Below, in pieces: positions 36,253 through 44,843 of a stretch of DNA of 64,000 nucleotides. The notes beneath the pieces are model-generated. The model worked only from the letters and a program-made list of their open reading frames with translations. It was not told the DNA's origin and made no database searches. Both the position numbers and the translations under genes were made by a program. Origin of the DNA: Prochlorococcus sp. AG-402-M15 (GTDB lineage: Bacteria; Cyanobacteriota; Cyanobacteriia; PCC-6307; Cyanobiaceae); the NCBI GenBank assembly GCA_003216615.1, contig QCIP01000003.1, positions 1 through 64,000 of the forward strand, written 5' to 3'. How positions within the stretch are numbered: the first letter of the stretch is position 1; every line of letters begins with the position of its first letter.

Positions 36253-37608
36253 ATGAAAAAAAAACAAATAATTTTTTATGAATTAAATGAGGTACCTGAA
36301 ATTATTTTTGAACGTTTTAGAAGCAAATCTAATAAATTTAATAAACTTCTAGAAAAATTCTCTTTTTACAGAACAATTTCAAAAGATAATTGTGTTCTTT
36401 CTCCATGGATTACTTGGTCTACTGTCCATAGAGGCGTAACTTTTAAAAAACATAAAATAGAAAATTTAGGGCAAGATGTACATAAACAAAATATAGATTA
36501 TCCTCCAATTTGGATGGATCTTAAAAAAAAAGGTTTATCAGTTGGAGTTTTTGGTTCTATGCACTCTAATCAATTACCTCAAGATTTTTTAGAATATGAT
36601 TTTTATATACCAGATCCTTTTGCTGATCATTCTAAATGTAATCCAAAATCTCTTGAGCCAATTCAAGAATTTCAGTTGAATCTCACAAGAGGCTCTTCAA
36701 GAAATGTAAAAAAATCATTTTTTAAAGAATTATCTTTTAAATTTTTTATTTCTCTTTTTAAAAGTGGTGTAAAAATAAAAACATATTTTCTCTTATTAAA
36801 GCAAATACTGCATGAAAAAATAGATAAAAAAAAGCTCAATAGAAGAAGGGTTTATCAGTCTGTTATAAATTTTGATATTTATTTAAAATTACTAAAATTA
36901 AGATCACCTAGTTTCTCATCTTTTTTTACTAATCATGTTGCTTCCTCAATGCATAGATATTGGGAGGCTGCTTATCCTAAAGACTTTAAAGGTAAAAATA
37001 AGCAAGATTTAATTTGGATAAAGAGTTATAAAAATGAAATTGATTTTGCAATGCAAGCTTTTGAAAGACAGCTTTCTTCACTAGTTAAATATGCAGAAAA
37101 AAATGAGAATTGCGAGATTTGGATCTGTACTTCTATGGGACAGGGACCTGTTATTAATTATTCACCTGTAGAATTTCAACTTTATATTACCCATCCTCAA
37201 AAATTAATAGAGTTTTTAAATTTGAATCCAATGTCTTTTGAAATTAAACCAGCAATGATGCCCAGGTGGACATTAAAAGGTAATAAGAAAGATATAAAAG
37301 ATTTATCAAATGCAATCAAAGAATTATTAATAGATGGGAATACTTGCGAACAAATGTTAGGAGAAAATAGTTTGACAATAAAGATTGAATGTATTAACAA
37401 AATTCCTATTATCATTTATAGAGGTAAAAAAATTGACTTTAAAAAAATTGGATTGGAAATAATAAATGTTGATGATAAATCGGGATCATCTGCATACCAT
37501 ATTCCCGAAGGAGTACTAATGATATATGGTCAAGATTCTGAGAGGTATAGAAAAAAAAGTTTGATACCAACAAATCATTTAAAAGGACTTATTGTAAATT
37601 CCTTTTAA
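36253..37608 (+). CDS. Alkaline-phosphatase-superfamily (type I phosphodiesterase-like) protein
   Basis: 451 residues. The N-terminal segment FYELNEVP supplies an acidic metal-ligand region, and WITWSTVHRGV (about 52-62) places a candidate Thr/Ser nucleophile where the superfamily has one. FGSMHSN near 95-101 and TNHVASSMHRYW near 226-237 carry histidines suitable as metal ligands. There is no signal peptide, so a cytoplasmic enzyme is predicted. It could hydrolyse or transfer a phosphate or phosphodiester group on a sugar or lipid-linked intermediate. It is separated by 124 bases from the GT4 gene and converges with wzz. Substrate unknown. Confidence 0.6.
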   Translation: MKKKQIIFYELNEVPEIIFERFRSKSNKFNKLLEKFSFYRTISKDNCVLSPWITWSTVHRGVTFKKHKIENLGQDVHKQNIDYPPIWMDLKKKGLSVGVFGSMHSNQLPQDFLEYDFYIPDPFADHSKCNPKSLEPIQEFQLNLTRGSSRNVKKSFFKELSFKFFISLFKSGVKIKTYFLLLKQILHEKIDKKKLNRRRVYQSVINFDIYLKLLKLRSPSFSSFFTNHVASSMHRYWEAAYPKDFKGKNKQDLIWIKSYKNEIDFAMQAFERQLSSLVKYAEKNENCEIWICTSMGQGPVINYSPVEFQLYITHPQKLIEFLNLNPMSFEIKPAMMPRWTLKGNKKDIKDLSNAIKELLIDGNTCEQMLGENSLTIKIECINKIPIIIYRGKKIDFKKIGLEIINVDDKSGSSAYHIPEGVLMIYGQDSERYRKKSLIPTNHLKGLIVNSF

Positions 37609-37625
37609 ATCTTTATTCTGAAGAC

Positions 37626-39218
37626 TTAGGTAAAAATTGAATCTTTATCAATAAGAAACCAACCTATTATTTTTTCATTATATTCATCAAGACATTTATT
37701 TAATATAAATAGCTCATTTTTAGAAACTGCCCCAATTTCTGCAAAGATAAAAATTCCATCACATTTTTCTATTGTTGAAGAATCATTGATATTTAGATTT
37801 AATTTTTTAATAGGTAATTCATCTTCTAAGAAATTAATTGCTTGATTTTTTATATCAATCTTGAAAGATGTATAAATATATCCAAAATTATTTTTTTCTA
37901 GGCTAAGATCTTTTTTACTATTTCTTATCTCATTTTTAATAATAATTGAATTCAATTTTTTGTTTTTATAAGATAGTTTTTCTAAAAATTTATATGGAAA
38001 TATATTTAAAAAATCGTCAAACTCATAAATCATTTCTCCTTTTCTTTCCTTTTTATATATAAAAAATGTAGAAATTATAAATGAAATTAAAAATGCAGTA
38101 ATTGCTGCCTGCGATCTTATTGGATAGACCCTATTTTTCTCTATTATTGGATCAGAAAGTATTAGCCATGGCTCTTCTTTTTTTGCGTTTTCAAACTTGA
38201 GAAAAGATAGCTCAGATTCAACTCTAGTCAATATATTAATATCCTTTTCTGCAATCCTCTTAAGATTCCTATACTCTAAAAGTATTTCGTTTGGTCTTTT
38301 TAGAGCTTTTCGGAGGTTATCAATTTTTAGTTTCAAATTTTTTAGAGTTATTGAATTGGGTTTGAGTTTAGCTGATAAATCAATAAATAAAGCTTCATAA
38401 CTCTCCAATAAATTAAATTGTTTTGAGAATCTCTTCCCAGCACCAGTATTACTCAATTGAGAATTTTCTACTTTATTATTTTGATCATTAAAAAATTTAA
38501 GCAACTCCTCAGTTTTATTTCCTTCTATACCAACAAATCCATCAAAATCTCCTAATCCATTTGCGATAGAAAATTTGTTCAGTTTTGTTAGTGATTCCAA
38601 TGAATTTTTGTTTAATAACTCTTTTTGCTTAAGTAAAAAGCTTATCCCTTGTGAGGTCTTCCTTTTCTTATCTGCAATTGAATAATCTTGGAATTTTTTG
38701 GCAATGTAGTTTAGAGTTTCTATTATTAATTCTTTATTCTCATCTTTTAGTTTTACATTAAGAACATTAGATTTATTTTCAAATTTTACTGAAATATTCT
38801 TTTTAACCCATTCTTCAAAAGTAGGAACTTTAAATCCTTCTTCTAATTTCTTTTTTTTAAATTGTGTGTATATATCAGATAAAATATATGGACTACTTAG
38901 TATAACTGATTGGGTATCTTTGAAAGCATTATCTCCGCTATAAAGTCCAGTTATACTTGCTAAGTCATTTATTCCATTATCAAAAGAAGATGTTTTCTTT
39001 TGGCTTGACTCTACTAATATCCTGAAATTACCCTGCCAAATATTTTTTTGTGTATATGTAAAAAGTATTAATAAAGTAGTTGCTCCAATGGTTGCTGATA
39101 AAATTTGTTTCTTTTTTCTATTTAAAAAGTTTAAAAATTTTCCTAAAACTATTTCCTCCTCATTATTTTCATAAAGATAATTACTTGAGCTATTATCCTT
39201 TGGCAGGTAATTTTTCAT
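37626..39218 (-). CDS. wzz: Wzz-type polysaccharide co-polymerase with extra C-terminal domain
   Basis: 530 residues. Two transmembrane helices bracket a periplasmic coiled-coil-rich domain: ILSATIGATTLLILFTY near 39-55, and AAITAFLISFIISTFFIY near 372-389. This is the layout of chain-length regulators. Beyond the second helix are about 135 cytoplasmic residues that end in a Rossmann-like half (DGIFIFAEIGAVSKNEL, then IIGWFLID), comparable to the end of a BY-kinase domain but without Walker A or a Tyr cluster. It probably sets polymer length with Wzy, without kinase activity. The ATG at 39218 is preceded by a TATAAT seven bases away. Confidence 0.82.
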   Translation of the reverse strand: MKNYLPKDNSSSNYLYENNEEEIVLGKFLNFLNRKKKQILSATIGATTLLILFTYTQKNIWQGNFRILVESSQKKTSSFDNGINDLASITGLYSGDNAFKDTQSVILSSPYILSDIYTQFKKKKLEEGFKVPTFEEWVKKNISVKFENKSNVLNVKLKDENKELIIETLNYIAKKFQDYSIADKKRKTSQGISFLLKQKELLNKNSLESLTKLNKFSIANGLGDFDGFVGIEGNKTEELLKFFNDQNNKVENSQLSNTGAGKRFSKQFNLLESYEALFIDLSAKLKPNSITLKNLKLKIDNLRKALKRPNEILLEYRNLKRIAEKDINILTRVESELSFLKFENAKKEEPWLILSDPIIEKNRVYPIRSQAAITAFLISFIISTFFIYKKERKGEMIYEFDDFLNIFPYKFLEKLSYKNKKLNSIIIKNEIRNSKKDLSLEKNNFGYIYTSFKIDIKNQAINFLEDELPIKKLNLNINDSSTIEKCDGIFIFAEIGAVSKNELFILNKCLDEYNEKIIGWFLIDKDSIFT

Positions 39219-39225
39219 ACTTTTA

Positions 39226-39231
39226 ATTATA
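39226..39231 (-). promoter_or_regulatory. Candidate -10 box seven bases before the wzz ATG
   Basis: Read on minus, TATAAT is followed by 7 bases and the ATG at 39218. This predicts a leaderless message, in the same arrangement as at 29569 on the other strand. Confidence 0.45.
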
Positions 39232-39356
39232 TGTGTAAATGTGTAAAAAAAAAATTTTTTAAAGTTATTTAAAAATTAATTGTCTGTTTTTAATTTATAA
39301 AAATCTATATCTGCAAATAATAATTAAAAATTAAGTTTACTAAAAGTTAAAATAAT

Positions 39357-40793
39357 TTATCGACCATATTTATCTTCGATTCTTAATATGTCATCCTCTT
39401 CAAGATATTCCCCATTTTGGACCTCTATTATTTCTAGTTTGGTTTCTCCAAAATTAGATAAACGATGATTAGTTCCTTTTGGAATGTAGGTGCTTTGATT
39501 TTTTTTTAAAATAAATTCTTCTTTCCCAACTTCTACTTTTGCAATTCCATTTACTATGACCCAATGCTCTGATCTATACTGATGTTTTTGAAGGGATAAT
39601 TGTTCACCTGGCTTTACTTCTATTAATTTTACTTTCCAGTTTGAGTTTTCAGCTAGAGAAAAATAATTCCCCCAAGGTCTATAAATTTTCTTATGACTGA
39701 GCCCTTCTTTGATGTTATTTTCTTTTAATTCTTTTACTATATTCTTAATTTCTTGAGAACAATTCTTATTCGCGATTAGTAGAGCATCAAATGTATCAAT
39801 AACAATTAAATTATTTAATCCAATTCCTACAATCAATCTTGAATCACTTCTTAAATATGAATTTTTCGTATCTCGTAGTAAAACATTCCCTTGAATTGCA
39901 TTTGAATTTTCATCTTTATTAGATATTTCCCAAATAGATTTCCAACTTCCAACATCACTCCAGAATGTATTAATTGGGATTAAAGTGGCTAGATTTGTTT
40001 TCTCCATAACTGCTACATCTATAGAGATATCGGGACAAAGACTAAAGCTCTCACTATGTAGTCTTTGAAAATCAAGATCAGATGATCTTTTTAAGAAAGC
40101 ATTTTTACAATATTTAAATACTTTTGGTTGGAATTTTTCGATCTCATTTAATATTACAGAGGCTTTTACCATGAAAATACCACTATTCCAAAAAATATTT
40201 TTATTCTTAATTAATGAATTTGCTTTCTTTTGATCTGGTTTTTCAACAAAATTCTTTACTTTGAATGCCTTTTCGCTTTTCTTATTTGATATTTTGAAGG
40301 TCTCAATATATCCGTATCCAGTTTCAGGAGAAGTAGGTTTAACCCCAAAAGTAACAATTTCTCCTTTATTAGAATAATTTATTCCATTTTTAATACTTTC
40401 TTGAAAAATTTCCTTTTTTTCAATTTCATGATCGGCGGATAAAATTAGAAGTATTGGATCAGAATTAAATTTAATAGCTTGGAGTGCCGCAATAGTTATT
40501 GCAGGGGCTGTATTTTTTCCAAAAGGTTCAAGAATAATTGAAAGAGGGGAAACTTTAATATCTCTCATTTGTTCTGCAACTAAAAATCTATGTTCTTCAT
40601 TACAAATAATTATTGGATTTTCTATATTTTTTAACCCAATTAATCTCTTATAAGTTTTTTGTAATAAAGAATTATTGATTCCACCTGAGATAGAATGAAA
40701 TTGTTTTGGGAAACTTTCTCTTGATAAAGGCCAAATGCGTGTACCTGTACCTCCCGATAATATTACTGGAATAATAGATAAATCTTTAATCAA
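39357..40793 (-). CDS. manC: Mannose-1-phosphate guanylyltransferase / mannose-6-phosphate isomerase (ManC/AlgA type)
   Basis: 478 residues, standard for the bifunctional type II enzyme. The nucleotidyl domain starts VILSGGTGTRIWPLSRES with PKQFHSI, then EPFGKNTAPA near 88-97 and FVEKPD near 177-182. The C-terminal cupin has HRPWG-like YRPWGNYFSL, KPGEQLSLQKHQYRSEHW and GTNHRLSN, the isomerase metal site. It makes GDP-mannose from mannose-1-phosphate. The start is TTG at 40793, since an in-frame stop lies 15 bases upstream. It is 71 bases downstream of the GT4 gene and may be part of the same long transcript. It implies mannose or a GDP-mannose-derived sugar in the glycan. Confidence 0.93.
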   Translation of the reverse strand: MIKDLSIIPVILSGGTGTRIWPLSRESFPKQFHSISGGINNSLLQKTYKRLIGLKNIENPIIICNEEHRFLVAEQMRDIKVSPLSIILEPFGKNTAPAITIAALQAIKFNSDPILLILSADHEIEKKEIFQESIKNGINYSNKGEIVTFGVKPTSPETGYGYIETFKISNKKSEKAFKVKNFVEKPDQKKANSLIKNKNIFWNSGIFMVKASVILNEIEKFQPKVFKYCKNAFLKRSSDLDFQRLHSESFSLCPDISIDVAVMEKTNLATLIPINTFWSDVGSWKSIWEISNKDENSNAIQGNVLLRDTKNSYLRSDSRLIVGIGLNNLIVIDTFDALLIANKNCSQEIKNIVKELKENNIKEGLSHKKIYRPWGNYFSLAENSNWKVKLIEVKPGEQLSLQKHQYRSEHWVIVNGIAKVEVGKEEFILKKNQSTYIPKGTNHRLSNFGETKLEIIEVQNGEYLEEDDILRIEDKYGR

Positions 40794-40864
40794 ACAAAAT
40801 ACTTTTTCTCATTTGAATATAGTTATTTAATACATATTTGTAAATGTGATTCATAAAATCTTAT

Positions 40865-42040
40865 CTATTTCAAATCAGTTAATCTATTTAGATATGCTTC
40901 ATATGTAAACTCATTAATTAGATTATCCCTAAAATTCTCAATAACGTATTCACGTGAATTAATTGCAAATCTTTTACAAAGCTCTGGATTTTTAATTAGT
41001 AATTCAATAGCACTCTCAATTGCAATAGGATCCTTTACGTTTACTAACAAACCATTAATTCCATGATTCACTATATCTCTGCATCCAGGTACATCTGTTG
41101 TAATAATAGGCAGTTGCATGCTTGCCGCCTCAAGAAGTGCTTTTGATAGTCCTTCTCTCCATGAGGGTAAAACTACTATATCTATTTTCTTATATATCTC
41201 TTTCATATTTTGTTTAAATGATATTTCTTCTAAATATGGAAGAGCTCCTATTTTCTCTTTGATAGTTTGAGCAAGTTTTTTGTTTTTCGGGATTATGAGT
41301 TTGCCTGCTATATAAAGTTTAAATTTAAGATTTTTCTCCCATAATGAATCACATGCAATAAGCAATTCATCTATGCCTTTTTCTTTGATAATTCTCCCTG
41401 GAAATAATATCTTCCAAACATTATCTTTAGGGAATTTTATATTTTTTGTGGAATTTTTAAAGTATTCTGTATCAACGCCTGATCCTCTTATAAGTAATGA
41501 GTTAGAGGAACTTACAATTTTTAATTTTTCAAAGTATTCTTTATCATCGTTATTTTGAAAAATTATAGTTGATTTTGATTTTCTGAGGATAATTTTATAT
41601 AGGGGAAATATTAGGTAGAATAATAATTTATTTTTAAAGTTTTTTCTTAAAAATAAATTTCCTAATCCAGTAATTGAATTAAAAACATTTTTAATTTTTA
41701 ATAGCCTGCAAACTATGGTTCCATAAAGTACGCATTTAATAGTAAAGTGATTAACTAAGGTAGGATTAATTTTTTTATAAATTCTAAATAAATTTTTAAT
41801 AGATTTTATTTCGGAAATTATGTTAATTGAGCCGTTTTTAGAATTCCATTGAAAATGACTTATTCCATAACTTTTCAACTTAATTGTGTATTCATCTATA
41901 GGACTAATTATATAAACTTTAAAACCTTTAGACCTTAGAAGATTTATCAGAGATAATTTAAAATTATATATATACCAACTTGAATTAGCAGTAAAAACAA
42001 TTATTTTATCTCTTTTCTTATTTCCCATTGATGAAGACAT
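40865..42040 (-). CDS. Glycosyltransferase family 4 (GT-B)
   Basis: 391 residues. The N-terminal acceptor domain contains VFTANSSWYIYNFKLSLI and NVFNSITGLGNLF near 134-146, a pattern seen in lipid-linked GT4 enzymes that add GalNAc- or FucNAc-type sugars. The donor domain has IRGSGVDTEYF near 203-213, LFPGRIIKEKGIDELL near 230-245, and the E-x(7)-E region in PSWREGLSKALLEAASMQ. It should be a retaining transferase. It lies 106 bases after the next GT4 gene. The hydrophobic stretch near 150-167 suggests monotopic membrane attachment. Confidence 0.87.
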   Translation of the reverse strand: MSSSMGNKKRDKIIVFTANSSWYIYNFKLSLINLLRSKGFKVYIISPIDEYTIKLKSYGISHFQWNSKNGSINIISEIKSIKNLFRIYKKINPTLVNHFTIKCVLYGTIVCRLLKIKNVFNSITGLGNLFLRKNFKNKLLFYLIFPLYKIILRKSKSTIIFQNNDDKEYFEKLKIVSSSNSLLIRGSGVDTEYFKNSTKNIKFPKDNVWKILFPGRIIKEKGIDELLIACDSLWEKNLKFKLYIAGKLIIPKNKKLAQTIKEKIGALPYLEEISFKQNMKEIYKKIDIVVLPSWREGLSKALLEAASMQLPIITTDVPGCRDIVNHGINGLLVNVKDPIAIESAIELLIKNPELCKRFAINSREYVIENFRDNLINEFTYEAYLNRLTDLK

Positions 42041-42146
42041 TATTTAAAAAAGATTATTTATCTTGAGTAATTAAATTTTCTTTAGCCAAGAAAAGATTGA
42101 TAACATAAATCAAAATTTCTATTATTTATCTGTTTAGTTTGGATAA

Positions 42147-43283
42147 TTATTGAACTGAAAATTTGTTATAAACCTTTATAACTTTTTTTGTTAAAGTTTC
42201 CCAACCTAAACTATTCCTATATTCTAAACATTTTTCATGGCATTTTTGCCAATATGATTTATTCTCGTAAAGATCAATCATCGCTTTAGCAAATTTAGTT
42301 GGATTACTTTTTTCTACACAAAATCCAAAATTTTCTGATATTTCTTTACAAGATCCAGCGTCAGTAGTAACAACTGGGCATCCTGAGGACAAACCCTCCA
42401 GTAATGATTTTGGTAATCCCTCACTTATGGATGATTGTAAATAAATGTATGTTTTGGATAACTCTTTAGATATGACTTCATAGTCACAATATCCCTTTAT
42501 AAGTACATTGTTTTTTAGTTCTAAATTATTAATTAGTTCTTTGAGATTACTCTTTTCTGGTCCATCTCCATATATTTTGAGAATAGCATTTGGATTTCTT
42601 TTTAAAAAAATTTTAAACGCTTTAATCATTGTGACATAATTTTTTTGCCATCTTAAGCTTCCTATTGAAGTATATATATTTGGATCTTTTTTAGCAGTTC
42701 TAAAAATCTCGAGATCTACTGAATTTCCCACTATTGAAACTTGCGCTTTTGGATCTATATTTTTTATTTCTTGTGAAATATTTTTGTTTACACAAATAAA
42801 ATAATCTATATTTTTTATAAACATTCTATGAAGCATTGAATTCTTTATTCGATAAATATCTGTCCCACCAAGTTGTAAAATTACAGGCATTTTAAATATC
42901 TTAGATATTATCGCACCTGAAATCATATAATTTGCGCAATGTATATGCAAAATTGAATATTTAAGATTTTTCTTATCAATAAAAAAAATTAATTTTAAAA
43001 ACATTATTATTTCCCCTAAAAATTTAGAAAATGCAATTATGAGATAAGAAAAGAGCTTATGATTCTTTTTTGTGAATTTAAGATCGTAGTATTTGATAAT
43101 TTTGAAATTTGTATTTCTTAAATTAATAAGACAGTCATTTTTATTACCTTTTTTTAGAAAAATATCGGTTGGAATATTTATATGTTTTGTATAATTAAAA
43201 GCATGTAAACCTATTGAGCGATAATTCTCTGTAGGCCAAGTTCTACAAATTCTTATTATTTTTTTTGGAAGAAAATTATTCAT
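42147..43283 (-). CDS. Glycosyltransferase family 4 (GT-B)
   Basis: 378 residues. HIHCANYMISGAIIS near 119-133 and LQLGGTDIYRIKNS near 141-154 lie on the acceptor side. IVGNSVDLEIF and IGSLRWQKNYVTMIKAF open the donor domain, and SISEGLPKSLLEGLSSGCPVV carries the E-x(7)-E pattern. It overlaps the CDP-alcohol phosphotransferase gene by 8 bases, so the two are translationally coupled and probably act on the same lipid-linked acceptor. Donor sugar unknown. Confidence 0.87.
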   Translation of the reverse strand: MNNFLPKKIIRICRTWPTENYRSIGLHAFNYTKHINIPTDIFLKKGNKNDCLINLRNTNFKIIKYYDLKFTKKNHKLFSYLIIAFSKFLGEIIMFLKLIFFIDKKNLKYSILHIHCANYMISGAIISKIFKMPVILQLGGTDIYRIKNSMLHRMFIKNIDYFICVNKNISQEIKNIDPKAQVSIVGNSVDLEIFRTAKKDPNIYTSIGSLRWQKNYVTMIKAFKIFLKRNPNAILKIYGDGPEKSNLKELINNLELKNNVLIKGYCDYEVISKELSKTYIYLQSSISEGLPKSLLEGLSSGCPVVTTDAGSCKEISENFGFCVEKSNPTKFAKAMIDLYENKSYWQKCHEKCLEYRNSLGWETLTKKVIKVYNKFSVQ

Positions 43284-43998
43284 TTTTTTTATATTGGCTG
43301 TAAATATTTTTAGACCTAGTTAAAATCTTTAATAAAATAATTATTAAATAAAAAAAGATGTATATACTAAATAGTTCTGTAAAGTAGAAAAAAAGAGGAT
43401 ATAGTAAAAAAACAATATGCGGAATAGAAGTAAGAGAACTGAAAAATATTCTTACAATAAATGATGATATATTTTTTAATTCAAGTCTAAATTTTTCTTG
43501 TTTACTATAACTGAAAGTCTTTTTTTCTAAATTAATAAGATATAAATTATCCTTAGAAGCTGCATCAAATAGATCTAATAATGCAATAAATATAAAAACT
43601 ATACCAGTAGTCTCAAAATTATTTCGTATTGATAATATTCCATATGATAAAAATATCGATGGATTGGCAATATAGTGACAAAGCCTGTCTAAATATTTGC
43701 CATATAAGCTTGTTTTATTTGAGTATCTGGCTACGGCCCCATCCACAAAATCAACTAAATTAATTAATATACCAAGTATTGAAATAACTAATAAACCTGA
43801 TCTAAAGTTTTGAATAAAAATTGTGCTTAATATACTTAAAAATGATAAGGGCACCATCATTAAAGTAATGATATTGGGGTGGATTCTTAATTTTATGAAT
43901 ATAGTTGAGAAAAATGGCAAAAAAATAATCGAAAAATTTTTTGACCAAAATTCTTTAGGGTTTTGACTATTTTTTATTTTTTTATATATACTTTCCAT
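43276..43998 (-). CDS. CDP-alcohol phosphotransferase with altered catalytic motif
   Basis: 240 residues with about five or six transmembrane segments. The CDP-alcohol phosphotransferase signature DxxDGxxAR(x)8GxxxDxxxD is clear: Asp83, Asp86, Gly87, Ala90, Arg91, Gly100 and Asp104 are all present. The last position, normally the proposed catalytic base Asp, is His108. Enzymes of this family move a phospho-alcohol from a CDP-alcohol, or a diacylglycerol-phosphate, to an alcohol acceptor at the membrane. The gene overlaps the GT4 gene by 8 bases and the methyltransferase gene by 25 bases. Two cytidylyltransferase-like genes lie upstream in the same operon, so the CDP donor may be made locally. 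Confidence 0.82.
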   Translation of the reverse strand: MESIYKKIKNSQNPKEFWSKNFSIIFLPFFSTIFIKLRIHPNIITLMMVPLSFLSILSTIFIQNFRSGLLVISILGILINLVDFVDGAVARYSNKTSLYGKYLDRLCHYIANPSIFLSYGILSIRNNFETTGIVFIFIALLDLFDAASKDNLYLINLEKKTFSYSKQEKFRLELKNISSFIVRIFFSSLTSIPHIVFLLYPLFFYFTELFSIYIFFYLIIILLKILTRSKNIYSQYKKNE

Positions 43999-44843
43999 AT
44001 TTTTTTTCTCAACTTAATTACTAATTTATATAGTATTTCATAAAAAGTATAATCTTTATAAACATTAACCAACCTTTTAAAATTGTCCCCCCACTTTTTT
44101 GTTATTTGTATATTATCTATTTTTTTTATAGCTATGATCTCACAGACACAAGAATTTGGAGTAGTATAAATACCTTGTGATTTAAGATAGTTTTGAACTC
44201 TTGATGGCGGTTGATTACATAATTTCCATCCATAATAATTATCTTTTTTTGAATAAATAATATTTATATTTGATATGCATAAAAATTTAGAAATTTCTTT
44301 GATTATATATTTAAGATTTCCATTAACAAATTCTCTTTTCCCATGCAGAAAAAGTGGAAAGTTAATAATTAATTTTCCTGATTTTTTTTTTAAAACTCTT
44401 GCGATTTCATAAACCCCTTTAGCCAAAGTCACATTATATTCATGCCAATGTTCCATTGATTGATTTGATACGCAATAATCATATTGATTTGATCTTATGG
44501 GAATATTATCTACGCTCCCAATAAGGTTATTTAATGTACTCTCTCCTCTAAAATTATATTCGTGAACATCTAATCCATCTTTTTTTAAAAGAAATTTATT
44601 TTTTGAACTTAGGATTAACGAATTCGAGCCACAACCAATTTCTATTAAATTAGAGTTTTTATTAATATTTTTGAGTAATTTCTTATTCAGAAAATCTACA
44701 CTATTATGTAATAAGCTTTCTTTCTTATTGAAATCAAAAGTTTTTTGTACATCCAGATTTATAAATTTTATATCAATATTTTCATTAATTGATTTTGTTT
44801 CTTTAATTAGAAAAATCTTATATTCTGAAATGAATTTATTCAT
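43974..44843 (-). CDS. Class I SAM-dependent methyltransferase
   Basis: 289 residues. Motif I LIEIGCGSNSL is at about 61-71, acidic strand-2 end LDVHEYNFRGEST near 87-99, then CVSNQSMEHWHEYNV near 123-137, the UbiE-like motif with H instead of the usual HV. The C-terminal 100 residues are a Lys-rich basic region that may contact lipid or polymer. It overlaps the upstream sulfatase-fold gene by 4 bases and the downstream phosphotransferase gene by 25 bases. An O- or N-methyl acceptor on a phospho-alcohol or sugar is likely; a substrate cannot be chosen. Confidence 0.82.
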   Translation of the reverse strand: MNKFISEYKIFLIKETKSINENIDIKFINLDVQKTFDFNKKESLLHNSVDFLNKKLLKNINKNSNLIEIGCGSNSLILSSKNKFLLKKDGLDVHEYNFRGESTLNNLIGSVDNIPIRSNQYDYCVSNQSMEHWHEYNVTLAKGVYEIARVLKKKSGKLIINFPLFLHGKREFVNGNLKYIIKEISKFLCISNINIIYSKKDNYYGWKLCNQPPSRVQNYLKSQGIYTTPNSCVCEIIAIKKIDNIQITKKWGDNFKRLVNVYKDYTFYEILYKLVIKLRKKIWKVYIKK

